A stretch of 64,000 bases of DNA, taken from positions 21,291,103 to 21,355,102 of the forward strand of contig NC_087254.1 of assembly GCF_037042905.1 (NCBI RefSeq), written 5' to 3'. Below are positions 32,779 to 43,000 of this stretch, piece by piece. The stretch's first letter is position 1; every line of letters starts with the position of its first letter. Source of the stretch: Lytechinus pictus (lineage: Eukaryota; Echinodermata; Echinoidea; Temnopleuroida; Toxopneustidae). The notes beneath the pieces are model-generated. The model worked only from the letters and a program-made list of their open reading frames with translations, was not told where the DNA came from and searched no databases. The position numbers and the translations under genes are program-made.

Positions 32779-33440
32779 TTTGCTCCGGCGACAATCGCTC
32801 CACTGGAAATTCCACACATTAAAGGGGAAGTTCACCCTGAATAAAAGTTTGTTGTAAAAATAGCAGAAAAAATATGTAAAAATATTGGTGAAGGTATGAA
32901 AAAAAAATCCATTAAAGCATAAGAAATTTATAATAAATTAAATATTTTTGAATTGTGATGTCATAAAAAAGCAGCTGCCCCATATGTAATATGATATGCA
33001 TAAATTTAAATTTTTTAAATGGTACATGATGACATATTTTTGTTTTCTTTTTAGAAAAGGGTGTGAAATGATGTTTATTGATATACTGAAGGTACAGTAA
33101 AAACCATTTTCAATTTTCTGAAAAAAGGACCTTTTTTACACCATACGCTTTGTAGGGAATCTGCTTGTGTATGATGTCACAAATCAAATAATTGAAATTC
33201 TAATAACTTTTTTATTCTTTGATGGATTTCCTCAATCCTTCGGCAATACGTTTTAATATTTTTTTCTGCTATGTTACAATGAATTTTTTGTCAGGGTGAA
33301 CTTCTCCTTTAATGGAATGACCAACTTCAACCCTGGATTCAACACTATACCCTATTGCATCCCTAACCCTATATCTTAGACGAAATATTAAAAGCCCGGA
33401 GCAATAGTTCCTGAGCAAATGTTGTGTCACCATGAAATTT
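32779..33440. repeat. 'TTTGCTCCGGCGACAA' dispersed repeat, split by a MITE
   Basis: The left half (ACATTTGCTCCGGCGACAATCGCTCC...CACACATTAA) and right half (TTAATGGAATGACCAACTTCAACCCTGGATT...AGCAAATGTTGTGTCAC) align with the uninterrupted copy at 50594-50780 once the TTAA element between them is removed. The repeat ends are inversely related (GGAGCAA...TGT and ACATTTGCTCC). Confidence 0.75.
32819..33312. mobile_element. TTAA-flanked MITE, family E, nested
   Basis: TTAA at 32819-32822 and 33309-33312. Ends are AGGGGAAGTTCACCCTGA and, inverted, AGGAGAAGTTCACCCTGA. A diverged CATAAGAAATTTAT module lies about 98 nt inside. It is inserted in the repeat described at 32779. Confidence 0.87.
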
Positions 33441-34016
33441 GGTTGCTAAAATGGTGGGTGTATTCTTGCTTGAGTATATCTGTATAGTATCTGGATGTGT
33501 GGAAGATGTGGAAGACAAAATAATGAATAGAACATATACATTTTAATGAACGGAATATGTTTCAAGGTAATCAAACCTCGTCCTTGGCCTGAAAATTATA
33601 AACAGAGTCATTTGTATTTATGAACCTTGGATTTCAAGTAAATTTGAAGAATGTAGTTGTATAGCATTCCAAAGTATAGGTGTGAGTGTGATATCTCAAA
33701 ACCACAATTTCCTTATGATCACATAATACCCAGCAATGAGTCACTACACCCACTACCAACATTCCCTTTTAGGGTAAAGAGTTTTCCTAGAAAACCCAAA
33801 AAGAAATCAATGAATAGAACAAAATGACATTCCTCCCAAAATAGCCAGCCAGCCGGCCCACACCCACCATACGCACACGTCACATCTACACATGTATAGA
33901 TACCCTTGCTCATATATACTCCCACAAGCACACCTCCCAACAAATAACTTAAACTAAGATTATATGTTCCACATACCCACTCACCCAAACACTCGCACTC
34001 ACTCTCTCCCCTCTTT
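33441..34016. other. intergenic, no gene seen
   Basis: AT-rich then C-rich (CACACCCACC, CACTCACCC tracts at 33840-34010). The minus-strand frame at 33719-34135 runs from this C-rich tract into a MITE and is rejected. Confidence 0.5.
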
Positions 34017-34613
34017 TTAAAGGGGAACTCCGGGCTGAAAATATTTGTATCTGAATAAATAAAGTGAAATTCACAAAGTAAATTGCTGAAAATTTCATCA
34101 AAATAGAATAGTAATTGAATTTTAAAGTTGAGCAATATTTGTGAAAATAGTTATATGAACGTCACAATGAATATTTATTAGGTGGGCTAATGATGTTCAA
34201 ACCCCAATTTTCCTCTTATGTTATTACATGAAATCATAAATTGTGTCAATTTTTTCATTCATGTGTGAATAATGTGTCTCCTTTATAATGAAATAAGTTG
34301 CAGAAATGAATAATGCCACTAAATCAGTTATTAATCCGATTTCCTCAGTTCTTGGTAGAAAAATTGAATAAACCTAATTTCATATAATAAAAGACAAAAG
34401 AACAAGTGGGGATATGACATCATTAATTTGCCCATTGAATATTCATTAAGACATGCCTAGAACTGTTTCACCGAAACAATGCAAATCTTTAAAATGCCAT
34501 AACTTTGTTATTCCTTAATTGCCCAATTTTGATCAAACTTTCATTGTTTTGTTTGCCTGATTATCCTTTATCTGTTTAAATCATATTATTTTCAGCCCGG
34601 AGCATCCCTTTAA
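34017..34613. mobile_element. TTAA-flanked MITE, family B copy 1
   Basis: TTAA at 34017-34020 and 34610-34613. Ends are AGGGGAACTCCGGGCTGAAAAT and (inverted) AGGGATGCTCCGGGCTGAAAAT. The centre contains AATATTTATTAGGTGGGCTAATGATGT and a mirrored GATATGACATCATTAATTTGCCC. Confidence 0.88.
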
Positions 34614-35259
34614 GTCTAGGTACACACCCGCACTCACACGACATAACGGCCTGTTATCACATCATCTTCGTTAATTTCAGGGGCATTTTCAAGAATGAAA
34701 AGAATGATAAATACATTTTAATGAAAAAATAGACGAAAAGAAAGATAAATATATTTCAATGAAAAAATAGACATTTTGATAAATCAGTGAAACAAAAGAA
34801 ATGTAGAAGTTTTGGCATCTGACACGCTATTCACTTATACAATCTATAGGAGTAATGCCAATTAAACTGTCGGTCACCTCACAAGGACATGGACTCATTC
34901 TGAAACATACCGCGGAGGTAATACCTTCGATCATTTTATTTTAAAAGCAGCTATTGTACTCGCTGGCCGGTATTCCGCACTAAACCCGGATGTTTACTGT
35001 TTTTCATGTATGCCAACGGGCATCCCCCCGCCCATATTTGTATCATAGGCTACATGAGAATCATGATTTTCAGGATAAAAATCTTTTGAAACATTACTTT
35101 GCTCAAAACATTTTCCTGAAATGTGATGCCATATTCTGCATGCGTTATATAATCCAAATAACAATTAATTTTGAAAGAGATTCGCTTTGATTTTCATTAC
35201 TCATAACTTGTACCCCTGACTCACTGACATGCTTCGGATGAGTGGTTTTCAATTCTTTT

Positions 35260-35858
35260 TTAAAGGGATGGTCCAGGCTGAAAATATTTATATCTTAATG
35301 AATAGAGTAAAATTCACTGAGCAAAATGCCGAAAATTTCATCAAAATCGGATAACAAATAATGAAGTTATTGAAGTTTAAAGTTAAGCAATATTTTGTGA
35401 AAACAGTTTCATGAATATTCATTAGGTGGGCTGATGATGTCACATCTCCACTTTCCGCTTTCTTATGTTATTACATAAAATCATTTTTTTTTCATTATTT
35501 CATACTTGTGTGCAGGTTGTGTGAATAATATGTCTCCCTTATAATGAAATAAGTTGCAGCAATAAATATCTAATGCACTAAATCAGTTGTCAATCCCATT
35601 TTTCTAGTTCTTGGAGGAAAAAATTTGAATAAACCTTATTTCATATAATAGAATACAAAATAATAAGTGGGGATGTGACATCATCAGCCCACCTAATGAA
35701 TATTCATGACGACTGTTTCACAAAATATTGCCAAACTTTAAAATTCAATAACTTTGTTATTTTTTATCCGATTTTGATGAAATTTTCAGCATTTTGCTCA
35801 GTGAGTTCTACTCTATTTATTAAGCCATAAATACTTTCAGCCCGGATCATCCCTTTAA
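35260..35858. mobile_element. TTAA-flanked MITE, family B copy 2
   Basis: TTAA at 35260-35263 and 35855-35858. Ends are AGGGATGGTCCAGGCTGAAAAT and (inverted) AGGGATGATCCGGGCTGAAAGT. ATCGGATAACAAATAATGAAGTTAT lies near 97 nt inside the left end. Very similar to copy 1. Confidence 0.88.
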
Positions 35859-36479
35859 ATACTAATCTATTTTATGCAAGCTAGCTGAGTTTTTTTCGTG
35901 GCTGACTGACTGTAGTGATACATTAATTATTTAGTAGCAAATTCACCTAAACTTTGAAGAAAACAAATGAAATTGATATCCTTCATCCCTTTGCCTTTTA
36001 GACAGGGGCACTTTTCATAAATGTTGTACGTCACATTGAGCCAGGATCCAAGTGGATGCGGCACTTTTCCCGGCACTTTTCTTGCACTGAGGAAACTTTT
36101 TTTAAAGCAAACCTATGGCAAAATTTCAGGTGGTCAATTATTATTTTATGAATTTTTTGTAAGAAGGAAGAAAAAGGGTTGTCGTTGACGAATGACAACT
36201 TTTCAGTTGATGAAAAGAAGAAAACAATAAGTGAATGGCGACAAAAAAAATTAACCCGTGTTTTCCCCCGTTTTATCAAGGAGAGGTGATATCTCCTTGG
36301 TTTACTAATGCACGGAGTCCCTCCAAATTACTTCCCTTATTTGTTGCATCTGCATACATTGTTATTTATTTGAATGTCTTGCAAACTGTTCATGTTGCAT
36401 ATTGTGCCAGTGTATTGTTGCATTTTATTGTAAGCCTATAGTATACCTGTGGCATCTCTTATTTCGTGGAAATTTTGAA

Positions 36480-36952
36480 TAAATTTCTATAAACTACTTT
36501 AAACTCTCGCCTCGTCCTTCTCGCGCGTAATGCTTCTCATGCTCGCTCTTCTCATATTTCACCGGCCACCTGTAGAATGATTCCGTGTAGTACAATGCAT
36601 TGTGTACAGTATAAGAGTGGAGCAGACGAGAGACTCTGTTTTTGCTTATAATAGGAGTGCCAACATATTTTGACGGAATGCACGGGGTATTATTGAGCGG
36701 TGAATTCATCCAAACGTAAGTTGCCGTGTATTTAAGTGACAGGTTTAGATTAATTTAAGGGAACTCGCGAGTTCTCAACAATGTTCGTAACTTTATAAAA
36801 CTCAATTGTTGTGTACGTGCGAGGAAGGCATCGAGATTGAATGTGATGATATCTGATCAGCGCTACTGTACTGTACTACTAACTGTACTACTGTACTGGT
36901 TTCCTGTTTCACAACCTTGTCTTTGCACTGCCTTAGTATTAATACTAGTAAG
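36480..36952 (+). promoter_or_regulatory. CpG-richer stretch, candidate promoter/5' noncoding exon of the adaptor gene
   Basis: Within AT-rich sequence this stretch has clustered CpGs (CTCGCCTCGTCCTTCTCGCGCG near 36506) and a perfect 14-base palindrome GAACTCGCGAGTTC at 36761-36774. A strong donor-like GTAAGT occurs at 36948-36953. The next plausible splice acceptor of the same strand is the one at 39893. This is a speculative link; no transcript evidence. Confidence 0.25.
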
Positions 36953-37263
36953 TTTGGATTTGGAATAAAATGATATGTTAGTTAGTTGACATCCAGATAA
37001 AAAAGGTCTGACACTACTTCAAGTATCATTTGTAATATTTTGTTTGCTATCCACATAATTTTATGTTGATTTAGTTGTACTTTGATATGTATTTTAAACT
37101 ATTATAGTATTAATGAAATGCAGAGTAAATAAACTAAAGCTTAGAGTTGTACATGTGTACCTAGTCATAAAAGTATGAGTGTCCCCTTGGCCTGCATATG
37201 TCTATTTCCGGGAGGGGGGGGGGGGGGTGGTTAGATAAATAAAGGAAAATGAAACTACCGTAC

Positions 37264-37862
37264 TTAAAGGGGAATCCAGCCTTGGCAATAAAATGTTGTG
37301 TTGGGAAGGAGAAAAACAAATCAAACAGAATGGTTAAAGTTTGATAGAAATCGGACAAGCAATTAGAAAGTTATAGCTGCTTTAAAATTGAGATCACTAA
37401 TACTATGTAGATTTCAAATTGGCAACTGTAAGTAAATTATGACAAGGGGCAAGGACAACTTTCCCATAGGCCATGTACTTTATTATCAGGGATTTGTGGT
37501 TTTCTCTTAAGTACCCATTCCCCTGAGGCAGTATATCTAAATATAACCCATGTAGTATATTTTGTTATGTCCTCATGAAAGAAAAATATAATTTGAAATA
37601 AAACTTTTTGGAAAAATGACATTTTAGCCATAATATGTATTGGAGTACATGGAAGAGTAGTCCTTGCCTTACATCACAATGACATCCCATATGCGGCCAA
37701 TTTGAAGTCTCCATGGGTACAGTGATTACCAATATTTACAACTTTAAAAAATTCATAACTTTCTTGTTGTTAGTCCAATATTGTTCAAACTTTCATCCAT
37801 CAACTTATCTGATTTTTTTTCCTTATAAAAACAAGTTTTTATTTGGTTGGATTCCCCTTTAA
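37264..37862. mobile_element. TTAA-flanked MITE, family C
   Basis: TTAA at 37264-37267 and 37859-37862. Ends are AGGGGAATCCAGCC and (inverted) AGGGGAATCCAACC. ATTAGAAAGTTATAGCTGC lies about 97 nt inside the left end, and ATTCATAACTTTCTTGTTG mirrors it on the right. Confidence 0.88.
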
Positions 37863-38259
37863 AGCTGATCGGATCCCATATGATCTGATGATATCCCAAG
37901 GCAAAATGGGAATCTATTAGAGATAAAAACTGGCACACTATCTAAAAAAATATTAACATGTGGAAATAAGTTGATGAATTTTAGTTGTTAGAAACTTGAA
38001 ATTAAAATACCTGATTGTTTAATGTTTGATAATGTGTTCCCAACTGATTGGAATACCAGAGATCATGGGAGTCTCGAAAAAAGGTTTCTAACATGATGTC
38101 CTCAATTGTGATATTTCAGCTGACTAATATAATATCAGCCCTTCCTCTTTCCTCTTTCCTTAACTTTCATGATGTTTAACAGGTTTTTCTTTTTACCTGA
38201 AATTGAACACATTGCAAATGGCCATGTCCAATTTAATTCAGAGGTCATTTGATAGTCTT

Positions 38260-38766
38260 ATATGCTTTTCACATTGCATTTCCTTAACCCCATACTATCC
38301 TTAACCCTGGACTATCCTTAACCCCATACTATCTTTTTTTGGATTCACACACACTGTCTTTCTTAACCCCATACTATCTGCTTAGCCGGGGTTAACGCCT
38401 TAACCCGGACTATCCCACAGCTCATGAATATTGATTATTTTACCATACAGAGCGTGATTAACGTGCAATTTCAACTTCTGTGATTGGCTATTGCTTAGCC
38501 CCACTTTTCCTTAGCCCAGTTTCATTTCACACTGCATCTCTAAGCACCGCAATTGTGGTGCTAGCACCACAATAAGCCGGCTAACCCTGCTTTTTTGCAG
38601 GGCCAGATAGTACCGTACTATTTGCCGTGCTAGCCCACTTTGCTAAAACATAGTGTGAAAACCAAGTGGACTAAGCTTAACCCCGGGAAATTGGTGGGGC
38701 TAAGGCCCCCCTTAGCCCCACCAATTTCCCGGGGTTAAGGAAAAAAAGTTCAGTGTGAAAAGCATA
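38260..38766. mobile_element. hairpin element rich in TTAACCCCATACTAT, copy 2
   Basis: TATGCTTTTCACATTG at 38261 is mirrored by CAGTGTGAAAAGCATA ending at 38766. CCTTAACCCCATACTATC is repeated several times at the left. The right end folds on itself (CCGGGAAATTGGTGGGGCTAAGG with its mirror). It shares the interior style, but not the tips, with 12372-13013. Confidence 0.78.
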
Positions 38767-39893
38767 TTATAGTCCCATTTAGGTGTGATACAGTAAGGAT
38801 GGGTAATAAAAGGGGGTAGGCCACCCCCTTTGATTTTTTCAGTGGTGAAAAATAAAAGAAAAGAGGATTGGAAAAAGAAATTTTGAAGAAAAGGGAGAGA
38901 GAGAGAGGCACAAAAAGCATCAGAAATATTTAAGCCTATTGGTCATGTAGCTCTAAATTAAAGTGATCTGGAAATATTAAAAAAGATAGGTCACCTTCCC
39001 CCCCCCCCCATCAAAAAACCCAGCTAGCGCTATCCCTGGATACTCATCAGCCCTCATGAAAGATTTGATATATATATTACCAAATAAGAGTCTAAGTTCA
39101 AAACATACATACAAAATTAGAGGTAGAATATCAGAAAGCTACTACCCAAAATTATAATATCTAGATCACTCCAGCATCATGTTGATTTTTATCAAGAAAA
39201 CCCTATAAAGAATCCTCGAAATGATCCCACCGCTGCCACCATTAATACTAGGTAGAACAGGAGTATCAATAAGATCAAGCTAGGCCATCCATGCAATGAC
39301 CGTTCTTTTGTTAAATATATATTTTGGATTGGAACTTGATTAATTGTTATGTAAGCTTGCCAGGTATACTATTTTTTTTTGGGGGGGGGATTCAATATTC
39401 AGTCTTTATAAGACATTAAAACTAATTGCATCATGTGACAATAACAAAGAAAGGACAGTTTTTGTGTCCCTTTTTAATATAGTTAAATTTCAATTCATTC
39501 AGTGGCAATTTTGGATCCAGCAAATATGGCACCCTAAGTTATCATTCAAAATTGAAGTAAGGTTTTTCCAACTTCTTCAATCATCTCTCCAAACAGATTC
39601 GGTGGTTTTAGAAGAATTTTAACAGAAAATCCCTCACAGCCTCCACTAAAATGTAGTTTGGATAAGCCTTTGCTTGAAAATCGGACCCTTCCGCATTTTG
39701 AACATTCATCAAGAGCCCCAGAGTGACTGCAAATCAAATTTGTATTCAGATGTAAATTTTAATGATTTTTTTTTATTGTTCATGTTTTTTATTTCCAGGA
39801 ATATGCTCTTCCAATACCAAATCAAGGCATCAGAGATCTAGGCTAAACTTAAGAAGAACCTTTTTGCAGAGATTTCATTTCTCAGTTTTTCAG
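38767..39893. other. spacer upstream of the first recognised adaptor exon
   Basis: AT-rich, with C-run near 39000 and G-run near 39379. TTTCATTTCTCAGTTTTTCAG ending at 39893 is a good acceptor. An alternative acceptor ends at 39798 (TTTTATTTCCAG). Confidence 0.4.
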
Positions 39894-39907
39894 GTGAAAG
39901 GTGCAAA

Positions 39908-39931
39908 ATGGAATGTAACAGATTCAACTGA
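39908..39931 (+). promoter_or_regulatory. possible upstream ORF ahead of the adaptor start codon
   Basis: If the exon starts at 39799 or 39894, the first ATG (39908, context AAAATGG) opens a 7-codon frame (MECNRFN) closed by TGA at 39929-39931, 13 nt before the predicted start ATG at 39945. Such a uORF could lower translation. The 5' end of the transcript is not known. Confidence 0.3.
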
Positions 39932-39944
39932 GAAGATTGACATA

Positions 39945-40016
39945 ATGGAAGGAAAAGGTCATGAGGTCATCATTGAAGGATCATTGACTCATGTGTTAGA
40001 ATCAAGAGCAGCCCTG
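39945..40016 (+). CDS. adaptor exon 1 (first coding; start of PH domain)
   Basis: It encodes MEGKGHEVIIEGSLTHVLES plus RAAL and ends in phase 0 before GTAAGA. The exon itself probably begins at 39894 (or 39799) with untranslated sequence. Confidence 0.7.
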
Positions 40017-43000
40017 GTAAGACCAACTATTTATGTTTAAGCCATTGTCTACTGGAACAAGGTGTTTCTTTATGTAGCCTTTGTGATTTACATATTTCAG
40101 TAGCCAATAGGTTACCTTAGTAAGATTGAACCACATCATTAACCATGGAGGAATTTACATTTTACCAGGACTTGCTATGGTCCTAAATTCAGTTGTGTCT
40201 GCCTAGAAGTCAAAACATTTCAAATTGAATTCAAATTGAAAGGCAAGATGATAAATAGCGAGATAAGATAGAGAGAGAGAGAGAGGGAGAGATGGGGGGA
40301 TCTTTTTCCTGAAATTATTTTCCTGAAAAGGACCATAATGTTTATGTACTTCATTACAACTGTATTTATTCATTCATCCAATAATGTATACGTGTATGCA
40401 TTAAATTTCATGTAAAAGAAACATGAAATATATCTACACAAGAAATTAAAAAAGGAGGGAAATGCCATTTTGTCCAGGAATAAAGTCAAATGAAACTACT
40501 TGTAGTTCCTAATAGGCTTTCCCATGCCAATCAATGGCATACAAACATACAAACATGTGACCTTTCAAAGTCTTAGAAACAATGGAAATGAAACTGATAA
40601 ACAAAGCAAGAGATAGCTTTTTACATTTGTAACGATACTGCAACAAATAATTAAACAGTTGATCAAAAGAATTTGATCTTCTTTCTTATTTATTTACATA
40701 CAACAAATGACAAAATAATCAAACAAAATACTGAGTTATCTTACATATTGAAGAATCAGGTCTGGTTAGTCCACAATTATATATTCCAGGTTTAAATCCA
40801 AATAATATCCAGATTGGCTGGCAAAGATTCCTTGAATTAAAGTTCACAATCCTGGCGATGATGACATTGATGTTGAATGCGACCACTGTAGTGAGTTGAA
40901 ATGTCCGTGAAAACAAGACAAAGTTGATGATATATAGTCGATTTCAGCAATGCATGGGTTGACAAATATTCTGTAGAACAGGTTGATGATCTCAAGAGGT
41001 GAGAATTCCTCTCTTAAAATAACTGCAAACAGTTCATTGATGGTGTGCAAATAATTCCACAGAAGATAAATGTTTATTCCAGTTGGAAATGCTCTGACAT
41101 AAAGTCTGGTATGAAACCCTTGAGTTCTGATTTGATATGATGACGACCTTGTAGAAACTGCCAGCTTATATTTATAAATTTCCACTTTTCTGGAAGCTTC
41201 TAGTATTGTCTTTAAAGAGAACATTCTCCTTGTTTCAAGAGCAATCCTAATTCTAGAAGACTCTTGAATGACCTCAGTGAAATTAACAATGTAAACAACA
41301 TAGCCAAAATCCTATTGTCCTTTTTTACTGCTGGCAGTCCTATTGTCTGCCTTTGTACATTTCAGAAATACCAAACATTACTCAGCCTCATTAAATATGC
41401 TTGTACATAGCAAAGCTTAACTTATATTCTTGAATATTTTTATAATGCAATGAAATTCTTTAGAGAAAAGAGCTAAAGGAATGAATGTAATTCCTCCTAG
41501 AATTTTTCTTATAATCAAACACTTTTTTTTTCATTTTTATTAATAGATTTATCTTTTAATTATTATTTTATTCATGTTCACCAATGTCTCCTATTCAAGA
41601 ATGGTCTAGTAATATGTAATGGCTAGGAGGGATCAAAGCTGTAGGGATGAGGCAGCTAGTTCTAGCTCCTCATTTTTTTTGTATGGCAGGGCCCCGTCTT
41701 ACAAAGAATTGTGATTGATCCGATCAACCACAACTATGGACGGCCAGCAACTTCAACATCCAAACTGCACGTTTGTTCAGAATATTTTCTTGCTATGATG
41801 TATATGCATACATTCATCATTCTCTTGGAAATTCAGTGTGTAGAAAAAATGATGGTATGGATGGATTTCGATACAGCTGAGATTGATTGGATCTATCGTA
41901 ACTCTTTGTAATACAGGGCCCTGGTTCTTTTTCAATCCAAATCATGCACCTTGAGTTCACCATCTCGCAATCAGCTTGGTCACTCTTCCTCTCTCTCCTC
42001 TCCCTCTCTTCTTTTCAAACACATTTCATTCATGTTTTTGAATTTCATTGAGACCCATTTCTTCTGCATTCATACACTAGAAGGACAATGCATACAAACA
42101 ATGTTGGCTTGGTTGATTGTATAAACAGCAGGGGGAGGCGAAGAATATGTTCAAGTTTGTATGACCTCATACCTGACCTAGTTATAACATACATCAGGAT
42201 ACATCTATTGTATGATAGTTATGAAATCTTCATGTGTGATGTTATTTTTGATTTAAAAGGCAGAAACTCTAGTATCTGGTCAAATATATGAAAAGAAGAA
42301 ATTCAATCCACTGAATGAACGAAATATAACTATAAAGGGAACTGAGATGGATTGAAAGAAGAAATAAAGGAAAAGATATTCCCATTGTATTGCGAATCAG
42401 CTATATAGAAAAATGTCAAAACCTTACCCTCAACGACATGAATTGGTGAAAAACATCATCCCCGCCAATAATAGGCTGCAATAGGGGATGGGGGATATTC
42501 CCCCCCTTCGATTTGCAAATTTTGTACAGCAGTTAATGGTAGATGGTCTTCCCCCTCCCCCTTCTCCCGATGAATCAGAAATATCACAAATTGTAGCCTT
42601 GGCTGCCAAATAACCTGAAAACAATGCATATCTCACTAAAGCTGTTATTATTATTTCGATCATAAAAATACAAAGTAGAAAAAAATAAAAAGAGGGAATA
42701 GCATGAAGGCAGACATGCCAACCGTTCCCTTTTTAGCGTATTTGTTCCTCTTTTTTGCTATAAATACACCAATACTTTTTTTATGATTTGTTACTTAAAA
42801 AAAAAATTCTGATCATGGAGTATCAGTATGTATTATACACAGCGCATGACACTAGCGCCGGTCCGACAGTCCCAGACCAGTAAAAATCACTGTCAGGCCA
42901 GTATCTTGTTGCATGAAAAGAACAAGTAAATTCTTGCCTACAAGCACATGTTTAAAAGGGTGAATTATAAAGTGTTCAAGAAGAGTAATATCACATGTTT

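Noticed and set aside
33719..34135. 138-aa minus-strand open frame with Cys/Gly-rich stretch
   Set aside because: It crosses from a C-rich low-complexity tract into the left arm of a TTAA MITE; no domain.
40844..41224. 126-aa minus-strand open frame in adaptor intron 1
   Set aside because: No recognisable domain, and it lies antisense in an intron without splice or promoter context. It cannot be excluded, but nothing supports it.
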